From positions 806,001 through 870,000 of the forward strand of contig VWND01000076.1 in the NCBI GenBank assembly GCA_009599575.1: DNA of 64,000 nt, written 5' to 3'. This document shows, one piece after another, positions 35,040 through 45,949 of the stretch. Source of the stretch: Blumeriella jaapii (taxonomy: Eukaryota > Ascomycota > Leotiomycetes > Helotiales > Drepanopezizaceae). Every line of letters begins with the position of its first letter. Within the stretch, counting starts at the first letter, position 1. The notes under the pieces are model-generated. The model was not told the DNA's origin. It did not search any database and saw nothing but the letters and a program-made list of their open reading frames with translations. The position numbers were made by a program, and so were the translations under genes.

Positions 35040-36464
35040 ATGGCAAAGGGCACGAAATACTACGATATTCTTGGTGTAAGCCCAATTGCACTTTCGGGGT
35101 GGGACAAACACTTAATGATGACATACAGGTCTCCCCAACGTGTTCCGAGGCGGAGCTCAAGAAGGCATACAAGGTCGGGGCTCTGAAGTATCACCCTGGT
35201 AAGGATTCCCGACTCTGATCCATCTACACTGAGGAGCAGAGATTTTAACAAGACTCGTAGACAAAAACGCACACAATCCCGATGCGGAAGAGAAATTCAA
35301 GGATCTTTCCCACGCCTACGAAGTCCTCTCCGACCCCCAAAAACGTTCAATCTACGATCAATATGGCGAGGAGGGATTGGAAGGCGGCGGAGGTGCAGGT
35401 GGCATGAACGCCGAGGACCTCTTCTCCCAGTTCTTTGGCGGTGGAGGTGCATTCGGCAATGGCGGTGGACTCGGAGGCATGTTTGGCGGCGGGCAACAAC
35501 GTGGACCTCCCAAAGCCCGGACAATTCACCACGTACACAAGGTCGCGCTGGAGGACATCTATCGCGGCAAGGTATCCAAGCTGGCGCTCCAGAAATCCGT
35601 CATTTGCACGAAATGCGACGGACGTGGTGGCAAAGAGGGTGCGGTCAAGAAGTGCGCTGGATGTGATGGTCACGGTATGAAGACGATGATGCGCCAAATG
35701 GGCCCGATGATCCAACGATTCCAGACCGTCTGCCCTGAATGCAATGGTGAGGGAGAGACCATCAGAGAGAAGGACAAGTGCAAGGTTTGCAACGGAAAGA
35801 AGACCATTGTCGAGAGGAAGGTTCTCCACGTCCATGTCGATCGAGGTGTTCGGAGCGGACACAAGATTGAATTCCGCGGTGAGGGTGATCAAACCCCTGG
35901 GGTCCAACCTGGAGATGTCATTTTCGAGATTGAGCAGAAGCCCCATCCTAGATTCCAGCGCAAAGACGATGATCTCTTCTACCAAGCCGAGATCGACCTT
36001 GTCACTGCGCTTGCTGGAGGAACCATCTTCATAGAGCACTTAGACGAGCGGTGGTTGAACGTTGAGATTCTACCTGGAGAGGTCATCTCGCCAGGTAAGC
36101 TGCAATCTGCCCACCTTACCCGATTAGCATGCTAACAAGATCAGGTACGTTGAAGTTGATCAGAGGCCAAGGTATGCCTTCCTACCGCCACCACGATTTC
36201 GGCAACTTGTACGTCCAATTCGAAGTCAAGTTCCCGGAGAAGAACTTCACCACCGACCCTGCCGAATTTGAGGCCCTCAAGAAGATCATCCCGTCCTCCA
36301 ACATTGCCACCGTCGTACCTCCCGCAGAGACCATGACCGAGGCCGTCGACATCGAGGATGTCGACCCTTCGCAGCAAGCACGAGCCCACGGCGCGACAGC
36401 CATGGACGAAGACGATGAAGACGGACATCCTGGCGGCGAACGCGTCCAGTGTGCGTCGCAATAA
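35040..36464 (+). CDS. YDJ1: DnaJ/Hsp40 type I co-chaperone, farnesylated
   Basis: Exons 35040-35075, 35129-35198, 35261-36094 and 36145-36464; 419 aa. It stimulates Hsp70 ATPase and delivers clients for folding and mitochondrial or ER import. The J domain (1-70) includes the essential HPD motif, created exactly by splicing ([16 protein letters not shown]). A Gly/Phe-rich region follows (about 75-110). The cysteine-rich domain has four repeats: [24 protein letters not shown] and CKVCNGKK. The C-terminal substrate-binding domains contain [12 protein letters not shown] and [20 protein letters not shown]. The protein ends in CASQ, a CaaX box for farnesylation, which anchors it to membranes. Two of the three introns lie inside the J domain. 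Confidence 0.96.
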
Positions 36465-37073
36465 TCGAACCTCGGGACCGGGGGAGGCGGTGAGGCGAGG
36501 TGATGAAACACAGGAAAGCATGTCTTTTGCATCTTTGCATGAATCAGGCTTGTAGTTGTTTGTTATTGTATCCGCAGCGAGCATCGTTTCCAATGGAAGA
36601 TCTGCCTACCGCAATGCAAATGGTTGTCTGAGACTCACGAGGCACGGAACACGAAATCGACGCCGAAAACCAATCTGCACGCGTCCTCGCGGTTCATGGG
36701 CGGGACGGAGCGTTTGTCTGTCGTCTCGTCTCGGATTCCGAGCACGTGGACAGGTACAACTTCTGCGGGGAGGGGGGGGGGGGGGGGGGGGGAGTGGAGT
36801 CATTTCTATCTGTCTCATGGGGTGGCTGGCGCGCAGAACGCATGGGGAGAAACTTCGATGGCGTTCAGACTGATAGATAGCATTGAAAATTCACCTTTGA
36901 AATTAAAAACTGCTTTCCCCATGGAATGTGACGGGGTAGGGCGAGCTGGCTGGGGAAGGATACTAGAAACGGGTGAAGCGAAGAGGAGGTTCTCAATCCG
37001 CGTTACATTCATTAAACTTATGATTTGCCCTGATCTTTGGCAAGGGCATCATCTATCTGTCCGAGAGTGACCA
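36465..37073. other. Convergent intergenic with poly-G tract
   Basis: Between YDJ1 and HEM12 (tail to tail). Contains a run of 21 G at 36772-36792, preceded by GGGGA. No gene seen. Confidence 0.5.
36767..36792 (+). repeat. Poly-G homopolymer (21 G)
   Basis: Uninterrupted G at 36772-36792, next to another GGGG. It could form a G-quadruplex or slip in replication; the exact length in an assembly is unreliable. Confidence 0.9.
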
Positions 37074-38391
37074 TCAACAGCTAGTAAGGCGGTGGAGTTC
37101 CTCAAAGTAGAATTTCAGATCATCGGGATTGACTCCAGGTGTTATGCCTATGAGAAAGGGGCACAATTAGTCGGACGTCCAACCAGCAGTCCACTTGAAA
37201 GACTTACCATGGCCAAGATTAGAGATCCATCCTTGCTTCCCTCCTCCGAAGCCCTTGACCATCTTCGCGACAGTCGAGGTGATGTTTTCCCTCGTCCCGT
37301 ACAGGATTCCCGGATCCGCGTTTCCCTGGAACACGATGGGCCGGTTCCCTCTGATCTTGACGGCGTCCGCGGGATCTTGCAGCCAGTCTAGCCCGACAAC
37401 CTGATATCCCAGATCACAGAGCGAGTCGAGCGCGTACCAGGCTCCTTTAGCGAAGACAACCATTGGGACGGGGTCCAGCTTTAGCTCCTTCAGTCTCTTG
37501 GGGAGGTTGGCGGAAATGTAAGCTAGGTACGGTTGAGAAAACTTCTTAAACGCATCTGGGGAGAGTTCTGCGGCCCAAGAGTCGAAGACTTGAATGAGCT
37601 GTATCACGTTAACGAGGGACTTCTCAGCGGCCACGGATCAAAGGTAACATACCTGAGCACCAGCTTGGACCTGTAGCGCCAGATACTCCACACAGACCTC
37701 CGCGATCTTCTGCAACATGTCTTTGGAAGCCTGCGGGTACTTGTAGATCCAAGTCTTTGTCTGAATGAACAGCTTGCTCCCACCACCCTCAACCATATAA
37801 CACAACAGGGTCCACGGCGCACCACAAAACCCGAACAGCGGAACCCGTCCCTTCAGCTTATGCCTCGTCATTGTGATAGCCTTGTACACATAGTCCAACT
37901 CGGCTGCCACATCAACCTTCTTGTCGAGGACCTTGCGGTACTGCCCGTCGTCCGGGGACTTCAGCGGCTCTGGGAAGTGCGGGCCTTTCTTGTCGACCAT
38001 CTCGACGGTCATACCCAAGGCTTGGGGTATGACCAGGATATCGGAGAAGATGATGGCGGCGTCGATCAGGCCGGCGAAACGGTCAATGGGTTGGAGGGTC
38101 AGTGGAAGCGATTTCCGGGGAGCGGCAGCATGCGAAGAAGTCGTTATTGCCTTTGGCTTCATGGTATTCAGGCAGATATCGACCAGCTGTGTATTTAGGT
38201 TAGATCAAATGTTGCTAACATCATTGCCCAGATTCTGATCATGCCTTGACGCATCACCCACATGGGGGGTCTCTCGACTTTCTCGCCTTCTCGAAATCAG
38301 CGTGGATCTGTCATGGAGCGCGTAGGTCTATCCTACCCCATGCAGCCCTCAGAATGAGATCATTCTGTAACGGCTCGAATTGGTGAGCCAT
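37074..38391 (-). pseudogene. HEM12: Uroporphyrinogen decarboxylase with an apparent 2-nt frameshift
   Basis: Exons 38337-38391, 38245-38289, 37653-38186, 37208-37598 and 37074-37147. The enzyme makes coproporphyrinogen III in heme synthesis. Homology is clear throughout: [74 protein letters not shown] and ISNLGHGITPGVNPDDLKFY. But exon 3 changes frame near 38098-38103: the frame reading [13 protein letters not shown] continues as DPPTH and a stop, whereas LTLQPIDRF is in another frame. The family expects codons ACT CTG ACC; the sequence reads ACTGACC, so one CT is missing. No GT donor lies nearby, so an intron cannot explain it. With two bases added the length would be 366 aa, normal for the family. 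An assembly error is as likely as a true mutation, since the gene is normally essential. Intron 2 uses a GC donor. Confidence 0.82.
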
Positions 38392-38748
38392 GTTGTTGAC
38401 AGAAGGATTGTGATAGTCTGGAAGTGTTGACGAGGAGAACAAAAGTACCCCGCCGAGGCTGCCCGCATTTTGGTCCCTGAGCTATGAACAGGGGGCGGGA
38501 CGGCGGCGGCTCCGTTAGAATTCCAGCCCCAAAGAGCTGGGCGAGACCCAAGCTAAAACCAACCTCAAATGTCAACAACGCTCAGCCTGCCTCGACCCTT
38601 TGCGCAGCAATCCGCACAGCAATCCGATCCAATCTTCCAATATTCCCTCTGCAGGAGCCTCACTCGATGATTCCATCTTGACCCATCCACGACAATTCGA
38701 CCGACCATCAGGAGCTCAATGCGGCGCATCAACAACCTCTTATAGCCT
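38392..38748. promoter_or_regulatory. Divergent promoter, HEM12 / unidentified 757-aa gene
   Basis: A 357-bp gap between opposite start codons. No other gene, TATA box or known heme- or iron-response element is obvious. Confidence 0.4.
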
Positions 38749-41022
38749 ATGCTTGCCCAAGCTCCCACCTGCCGCCGAGCACTCCAGCGACCGGTACAGA
38801 CAAGTTCGGAGTCAATATGGGTATCTGAGGAAGCTCTCAGCCATGTATACCAGCGTTTCTTTGCCGTCTCGAAGACCAACAAACGCTATGGAAGCTCCGT
38901 ACCGGGACCACTGGAAAGCCGAAGTAGGACAGGCAAGAGGAAAATGGCCCTGCAATCTGAGGCTGCCCATACACCATCAATTGGCTTCGGGGCTTTGTGG
39001 GGTTCCTTTGGAGAGGTCGATAGGACGCGATTGCAGTGGCAGGCGCCAACAACACGAACTTCGAAAGCAAAAGAGCCCGTATCAAAGTTGCCAAAGTGGT
39101 TGGCCGGCTGGGGACAAGCAGCTGAAGCAGTTGTGGCCCCACTGGTACCTCCGGTGCCTGAGAGGAGAGCGTGTTCGTTTTTTGACGAGTTACGAACGTT
39201 CCGGACGGCGATCAAATATTGTTGCGAAGAGAAAAGGTCAAGACTATGCGACGAGTTCAGTCGAATATTGAAGCAAAATCTCATCCTCGGCCTCGACTCC
39301 GAAGAGATTGTCTCCCGTGTGTTGCAAATCATACCTGGCGAAATCTGGACGGCTTTCTCGGATTCCGAAGAAGCGAACCGACAATGCCTGAAACTTTTTC
39401 AATCGATGTGGGAAGGCATCTCAACTTGCAAAGTGATGCAACCATCTGACTTGAGCGATGAGATCTTGGCTCAGATGATAGAAACACTTTCCAAGCTGAG
39501 CACTTGCGAAGAAGTACTGCATCTGGCGGAGAGCATTATATCTTCAAAACGTATGGATCAGGTCACGAAAATAATACCAAGCATAATCCTTTTTGTCAAT
39601 TCCTGCATGCACAGCTGGTCACATCTGAAGAGCACGGGTTCGTGCGCGCCTCTACTGGCAGTGGCTGAACGAGCTGCGACGATTGCTGAGCGCTCTGTTC
39701 TCGACTTGCAGAACTTGATTACGACAGTCGAGAAGGAATCGTTGGCTCCAAAACACTCGGAAGCATTGCGCAAAGCTTTGGAGCAGGCGAGAAAAAAAAT
39801 CTGTCAAGCTGCGGATGCTGTCGTAAAATCAGACGATTTTCTTATTCCTCAGCGGCAGAGGTTTAAATCTCTTGCTGTTCTTCTGAGACACGTTCCTGGA
39901 CACCGTCGTCGACAGGTAATTAAGGCATGCTCTTTCCAAATCGCAAACCCTCCAATATACATGGGATTATCTATGGCACTCGTACGGAATAATTGGTTAT
40001 CTTTCATTGCGAACGCATCGAACATGACGAGCGTAATTCTGAGTGCTTGGAGACGTCTCCAAACAACTTGCGCTATCCAGGAAGATATTGCTAGCGACGT
40101 CATCTTAGATTTATGGGTCAATCAAGGCTGTTTCAAACAGCCAGGATTGATCCGGGTTCTTTTTGATGTTATTGCTCAGAAGCACAACAGCCGAGACTAC
40201 AGCAGCTTGTTATTCGCAATTAACTCTGCGGGCGAAGATAGCTGGGGCAGGACAATGTCTCTTTTCAAGTTTCTTGACATGCTCGGTCGTGGAAGGACTG
40301 TTCAAGGCCATTCCTATCATCACACGATCATCGTCAAGCAAATCGCTCGCATGATGAGGTTGGAAATGCATATCCCAGAAAAAATCATGGACGAAACGCT
40401 TGAGTTGATGACAGCAAACAATCATTACGATTTGGCCAAAGTGACCCTAGGTTTCTTCCAACAGATGCCCACCTATAAAAAACCGTTGCAATTGGAGCTC
40501 TGCCCGAGTTTCGTCTCTTCCATGATTGACGATGCTTCAAACTCTTCTGACCGAGTATGGAATGCATTCGGAATACCTGTCTACGAACACAACTACTCCG
40601 GCTCGCCAGCGACACACGCATTCGTTGACCCTAACACGCCCCCTCTCAGTTCTGCCACCATAGAAGTCGTTACGAAAATGGCGATCCAGTTTGCCCATCT
40701 TGAAAATCGGAGCTCGAGATTCGCCTTTCGCAATGTCACGCAATGCATCCACTTTCTACGCAGGCATCACGTTCCAATAACGCCTGAGCTGACGAGAGCT
40801 CTCATGCACGCTGGTATCACGCGAAAAATCCTGGACAAGACCTGGATATCGAAGGAGAGGGTCAAGTGGATCTTAAGTCTGATTGAACAGGCGGAAGGTA
40901 CTGAAGTCGCTAAGACTGTTGATCGAGTGGTTGCCACGTGGAATGAGGATGTGGCTAATAAGACCATGGTGCAAGATTCGAAGATCAAGAGAGAATCAGA
41001 CGTGTTGAGAGGGAGCTACTAG
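38749..41022 (+). CDS. Unidentified 757-aa alpha-helical protein, probably mitochondrial
   Basis: One intron-free frame of 757 codons with normal coding composition. The N-terminus (MLAQAPTCRRALQRPVQTSS) is basic and free of acidic residues for its first 20 positions, as in mitochondrial presequences. The rest is almost wholly helical, with repeated amphipathic pairs of about 35 residues (YDLAKVTLGFFQQM; CIHFLRRHHVPITPELTRAL). This pattern suggests helical repeats of the PPR or similar RNA-binding type, but no clear PPR consensus is visible and I cannot name a family. Fungal PPR-like proteins of this size usually act on mitochondrial transcripts; that role is inference. It converges on TRM82 with 190 bp between stop codons. 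Confidence 0.8.
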   Translation: MLAQAPTCRRALQRPVQTSSESIWVSEEALSHVYQRFFAVSKTNKRYGSSVPGPLESRSRTGKRKMALQSEAAHTPSIGFGALWGSFGEVDRTRLQWQAPTTRTSKAKEPVSKLPKWLAGWGQAAEAVVAPLVPPVPERRACSFFDELRTFRTAIKYCCEEKRSRLCDEFSRILKQNLILGLDSEEIVSRVLQIIPGEIWTAFSDSEEANRQCLKLFQSMWEGISTCKVMQPSDLSDEILAQMIETLSKLSTCEEVLHLAESIISSKRMDQVTKIIPSIILFVNSCMHSWSHLKSTGSCAPLLAVAERAATIAERSVLDLQNLITTVEKESLAPKHSEALRKALEQARKKICQAADAVVKSDDFLIPQRQRFKSLAVLLRHVPGHRRRQVIKACSFQIANPPIYMGLSMALVRNNWLSFIANASNMTSVILSAWRRLQTTCAIQEDIASDVILDLWVNQGCFKQPGLIRVLFDVIAQKHNSRDYSSLLFAINSAGEDSWGRTMSLFKFLDMLGRGRTVQGHSYHHTIIVKQIARMMRLEMHIPEKIMDETLELMTANNHYDLAKVTLGFFQQMPTYKKPLQLELCPSFVSSMIDDASNSSDRVWNAFGIPVYEHNYSGSPATHAFVDPNTPPLSSATIEVVTKMAIQFAHLENRSSRFAFRNVTQCIHFLRRHHVPITPELTRALMHAGITRKILDKTWISKERVKWILSLIEQAEGTEVAKTVDRVVATWNEDVANKTMVQDSKIKRESDVLRGSY

Positions 41023-41212
41023 ATTAAAATGGCAAAGCCATGCCCCTGAGGATGATTCCGCACCCACTTGTGTTGTGTCTCGCTTCGTGCACCCTGGCGT
41101 ACCTATAATTACGTGCTTAGCTACCTAAGGTACCTTACCAAATTGACACGGCATGCGCGCAAGACGAAGTTTGTGTATCAGATTTCATTGAACGCCACTA
41201 GCTACACCTTCC

Positions 41213-42936
41213 TCAATCATCGTTTTCCCCTTCCCTCTTCCGCAAATTCTCAAGGCTATACAGCAAGTTCCGCAATTGCCCAGCCGAGCCACCATCTCCT
41301 GCCGCATGTGCAGCTGGCAAGAAAGTCACTTCCCCTTGTACCAACTTTCCTTGTTCAAAATTGTAAGTCTGGAGAGAGTTCAAGACCTCATTCTTATCCT
41401 CTCTCTGCTCGGTTGTGCTTCCTGCCTGGTGGATAGTGTCGATAGACACAACAACGCCCGTAGCAGCACCAGACCCCTCGGCTGTGGTGCTGACTAGCCC
41501 TAGGGCGTTGCCTGGCAATTGCAGGGTCTGGAGGTGCTCTAGGGTATTCTGGTCTGTGAGGAGAAATGTGAAAAGTGCCGGAACACTGCCTTGAGGTCAG
41601 TCTGAGCGTTCAAAACGAGGAGAACGGAATATTTACCCTTCACACGTAATCACAAGAGTATCTTGCATCCCGTGCCCCACATCTAATGCCATAGAGAAGA
41701 TTCCCGAAACCACAATCTTCAAGGTCTCGATGGATACCTCGTTCCCCTCCAATACGGTCAACCCGCTCCGTACGCCCTCAACATGCCTCTTCAGATCCGC
41801 CTTCGAAAGCAGACGTCCGGATAGCCACTCCCACACATACAACTCGTCATCCCCGCCCCCCGAAACCAAAACCCCCCTTCTCCGTTCCAGAAAGCAAAGC
41901 CTGGTAACGAATTCCGTGTGTCCGAGACAGAAGCCCTCAATGATGTGGGCTTGCGGAATACCCCTCGAGACACGGATGTGCTCGTCGCGGTCCGCGGTCA
42001 CGATGTAGGTGCGTCCATCTAATGCAACGACAGCGACGTCCGTGAGCATCGAGACATGGCCGAGGAGGAGCTTGTGCTCGAATGTCGGTTCGGTTTTCTC
42101 GACGCGTTGGCCGGCTTGCCGTTTTTGGTTCTCGAGCGCTCGGCGGTTGCGCTGGGAATGGATAGTGAGCTCGTTGGCGGCCGGGACGAAAGGTTTGGAT
42201 ACTTGGGTTGGTTCGGGGGTGTTAGTTTCGGGGTTGGATGCAGTGAGGGAGGGTATTAGGGGCAGGGAGTAGACATCGCCGAACTTGTCGGCGCTGATGA
42301 TGGTTTTGTCGTCGAGGGAAATTGTGATGGAGCAGGGGCGTTTGGGCATGGTACTGGATTCATCAGCAGGTCATCCGGGCTGAAGAGAGCTGGATAGACT
42401 CACCGTTGGCTGATCTGATTGAGCTTTTGCAGTCCGTCCCCCTCAGTGCTCTCGAATACCCTGATACTCTTGTCCTCTCCAGTAACAGCAATCACGTGGC
42501 GGCCATCTTCCGTAGCAGCCAGTGCAATCACAGCAGGAGCCTCCAGACCGCTTGATTTAGCAACGGATCTGTTGTTCTGATTTGCCCTTTTTTCTCTCTT
42601 CCCTCCTCTAGCTTCAGATTTCTTGCTTTGCTCTTGCTCTTCCTTCAGTTCTGGGTCGTCGGATAGTTTTCTCTTCTTTGCAGGAGGTCCTGGCTCTTCG
42701 ATAGCACCCTCCTGTTCTCTCAGTTCTGACTTGGCCATTACTTCTTTCCCCTCGGGTTGCTTGGAAGTGCCATTCTCCTTTTCTGTGGATTTCAGAGCTG
42801 GGCATTCCCATGAAGAGAGCAGTAACCCGGTGCGGATGTTGAATGAGTCGATACTGGATCCTCTGGCGGCAACTAACTTGCTGCCACACTTCACCACACA
42901 CTGGTACGGCATGCTTGCAACATTTGTTGAGGACAT
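41213..42936 (-). CDS. TRM82: tRNA (guanine-N7) methyltransferase non-catalytic subunit Trm82
   Basis: Exons 42404-42936, 41637-42353 and 41213-41585; 540 aa. Trm82 is the WD40 partner that activates Trm8 to make m7G46 in tRNA (human WDR4/METTL1). Start-region signature: MPYQCVVKCGSKLVAARGSS followed by IDSFNI. A charged Glu/Lys insertion follows (about 70-125). WD repeats continue with ALAATEDGRHVIAVTGEDKS, MPKRPCSITISLDDKTIISA, DEHIRVSRGIPQAHIIEGFC and LGHTEFVTRLCFL. The start used (MSSTNVAS) precedes a second ATG eight codons on (MPYQC), which may be the true one; a frame open further upstream lacks similarity. It is divergent from the P0 gene. Confidence 0.9.
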
Positions 42937-43362
42937 CCTTAAATACTGGCCCTGGGCCTGGTAATTGAGCCAAGTGTAAACAGGACGATGAAGCGAAGAT
43001 CTAGAAAGCCACGTGAATGAAAACCCTCTCATTTGCTAAGTGCCGTACCTCAGGTGAAGTAAGACTAACAGAAGATTGAGCCTGAAGAACTCAGCACGAA
43101 TTACTTTTCATAGATGATCTTTGTGATCACACTCATACATTGGAAAAGGGAAGCGAGGAAAAAGCTCACGATATTTAAAGCGGGTCTTGCCAAATCCAGA
43201 CTAGCGCCAGGCTAACGGCGCACACGGTGATTATCGCGAAAACCATCTCGAACTTTTGAGCTTCTTCCCTATCAACAACTTCCAGTCTCACGCGATCGAG
43301 ACCATTTCACCAACCCCATTAATCTGACCCTTAAAACATCCCTGCCTTCAACATAAGAAGAT
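42937..43362. promoter_or_regulatory. Divergent promoter, TRM82 / RPP0
   Basis: A 426-bp gap between two translation-related genes transcribed apart. The last 100 bp before RPP0 are rich in C and T, as expected of a ribosomal-protein gene leader. Shared regulation is plausible but inferred only from position. Confidence 0.45.
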
Positions 43363-44447
43363 ATGGGGGGCAGATCCGAGAACAAGGCTGGCTACTTCGA
43401 CAAGCTTAAGACCCTTCTTGAGGAGTACCAAAGCATTTTCATCGTCGGCGTCGACAATGTCAGCTCCCAGCAGATGCACGAGATCAGACAGTCGCTCCGC
43501 GGCGAAGGTGTCGTCTTGATGGGAAAGAACACCATGGTACGGGCTGGCTGCGTGCGAACGAGGCAAGAGTTCAGAGGCTGATTTGGAGGTGAACAGGTCC
43601 GTCGTGCCCTCAAGGGCTTCCAAGTCGACACCCCCGAGTACGAGCGCCTCCTCCCCTTCGTCAAGGGCAACGTCGGATTTGTCTTCACCAACTCCGATTT
43701 GAAGACCATCCGTGACAAGATCCTCGCCAACAAGGTTGCCGCTCCCGCCAGAGCTGGTGCCGTTGCCCCCGATGATGTCTACGTCCCCGCTGGTAACACT
43801 GGTATGGAACCCGGAAAGACCTCTTTCTTCCAGGCACTCGGTGTCCCAACCAAGATTGCCCGTGGTACCATCGAAATCACCACCGACTTGAAGCTCGTCG
43901 AGGCCGGTAGCAAGGTCGGAGCTTCCGAGGCTACCCTTCTCAACATGTTGAACATCTCGCCCTTCACCTATGGAATGGGTATCTTTCAGGTCTACGACCA
44001 AGGCAACACATTCCCGCCCAGCGTTCTCGACATTGAGGAGGCACAGTTGCTCAAGTCGTTCTCTAGCGCCATCGCTACAATCGCTGCTATCTCCTTGGCT
44101 GCCAACTACCCTACCCTCCCATCTGTTATACACTCTGTTGTGAACAGCTACAAAAAGGTCCTCGCGGTTGCCATTAGTACTGATATCAGCTGGCCCGAGA
44201 TTGAGGATCTCAAGGACCGTATTGCTAACCCAGAGAAATACGGTAAGTCGAAATACCCCCAACAACCTGAAGCTATTGACCTCTTTTCTCTCTCATCTTG
44301 AACTTCACACTGACTAAATGAACAGCTTCCGCCGGTGGTGCAGCTGCCACCTCTTCTGCTCCAGCTGCAGCTGCCGCTGCTGAGCCTGAACCTCAGAGTG
44401 AGGCTGAGGAATCTGCCGACGAGGGCTTCGGAAGCATGTTCGACTAA
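43363..44447 (+). CDS. RPP0: 60S ribosomal stalk protein P0 (uL10)
   Basis: Exons 43363-43536, 43597-44242 and 44326-44447; 313 aa. P0 anchors the P1/P2 dimers on 23S-like rRNA and recruits elongation GTPases. It begins [20 protein letters not shown] and contains [20 protein letters not shown] (across intron 1), [32 protein letters not shown] and [17 protein letters not shown]. The C-terminal exon encodes an Ala-rich hinge ([13 protein letters not shown]) and the acidic tail ending DEGFGSMFD, the factor-binding peptide shared by P proteins. Its final residues vary from the more common GFGLFD. A long minus-strand open frame opposite it is a shadow. Confidence 0.97.
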
Positions 44448-45949
44448 ACGGGTCAGCAACATCTCGCATAGATTGGTGAGATTCATGGAGGAGGGTTTAA
44501 CGACACGAATTCATGAAATCACAACATAGATGCAGATAAGACTTAATGTAGCTGACGAGAAGCACATTTGGGAAAGCAACATTTCAATGGTGACTTTGTG
44601 TAGCAGTGATACGCTAATCCAGCACGGGTATCCACATCACCCACGTGAAAGGTTGGTCAACTCTATCCTCCTCCTCCTCTGTCCCCCGCCCTTTTTGGAA
44701 TGATGACAAACTCAACCCTTAACGGATTCACAATTCCTTGCAGGCAATATTCTAATTTTTTACTTACCAAATAACCATTCTAACTTCTTATTATGTCGTC
44801 GAGTATCGAAGTATCATGTGCTGACACTGGCATACAGGTTCTCCCAATTCAACTCAATCCAATCCATATTCCTCGCACACGTGAAAAACACCAACTTTAA
44901 TCATCCCCAAGGTGGGTACCCACAATTCTCCTCTCACACTCCCCAAGCAAGCAAACATGATGAACGAACCAAAAGCTTTTTAACCCTGAACGGGGCTCCT
45001 GCTCCTTGCAGACAAAAAACTCAACAACAACAAATCCACCTGAATACTTGCTCCTGCCTCTCACACTTTCCAATCCTGCTTACAAAACTTCGAGAAATCA
45101 TGCTGACGCATTACAGATATCCCTTCCCTAGTGTTGATTTCCACTTGCAGTCGTGATGAGAGTTTCTTGTTATTCTAGAAATGTGAATTGCCTACTCCGC
45201 ATGTGTGTGTAAACTGCGTTTTTTTTTGTGACCTTTGCTCTTGTTCTGTCGTGCTACTAGTGATAGATAGCCTTGAATCCAAATAAATCCCACTCCTTAC
45301 ATCTAGAAGGGCGCATTTCTTAATCAACGCACCTTCTCACCTTCTCACAAGTCCCTTTCACCCTTCTCTTGTCTCACGCCCACCTACATGTCCATCTTGG
45401 CCACACGTACAAACTTTATCTTCGCCTCCTACGTTCCTACACCAGCCAAGACTTATCAAACACCTCTTTTCTCTTTAGCAGCAACTCCTTCTCAGTTGGC
45501 ATTTGTGCCCACCACGTTCCATCGCTCAATGGCGCCTACTACTCGATCCCAAAAAAAAGCATCCTCCGAGTCTACTGGAAGCCCAATGCTGAATATATAT
45601 ATATATATATTCTCAAGAACACCAGCTATCGCGTAAGAAACATCTTGACACGACTTCAGCCATCGTGTATTGAAGTGAATCTTTAACGTCACAATTGCAT
45701 GGTTAGAAGATGTACAGATTGCTGCAGTGAGTTTATTTTATTACGAGGGCTGCCCCGTTTTCTCGCCTTCACAAAATGCAAAGCCGCTCACAAAATCGAG
45801 CATTTGGCAGGCAGCCCACACGGTCCCTCTTTGTCTTTCTTCTCCACTGTAGGTTTTTCCTTCACCGCACTAGCGTTGTTCTGGGTATTGCTGGTTTCGT
45901 TTGCGTTTCCGTTTGTGTTTGCTGCTTCCGCCTTCTTGGGTCCATCTAG
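44448..45949. other. Convergent intergenic region, 1.5 kb, no clear gene
   Basis: Between RPP0 and the quinone reductase gene (tail to tail). Mostly CT/CA-rich and low in complexity, with a TA repeat at about 45594-45611. A small plus-strand frame beginning MAPTTRSQKKASSES (start 45530) follows pyrimidine-rich sequence and resembles a protein start, but it runs into the TA repeat and stops, so I do not call a gene. Confidence 0.5.

Noticed and set aside
38098..38106. An intron to explain the HEM12 frame change
   Set aside because: No GT dinucleotide exists in the coding strand of the flanking conserved segment and no room is left between two blocks that are adjacent in homologues.
43348..44265. 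305-codon minus-strand open frame opposite RPP0
   Set aside because: It runs through the RPP0 exons and its first intron without splice logic; its Asp/Gly/Leu-rich composition is the complement of P0 codons.
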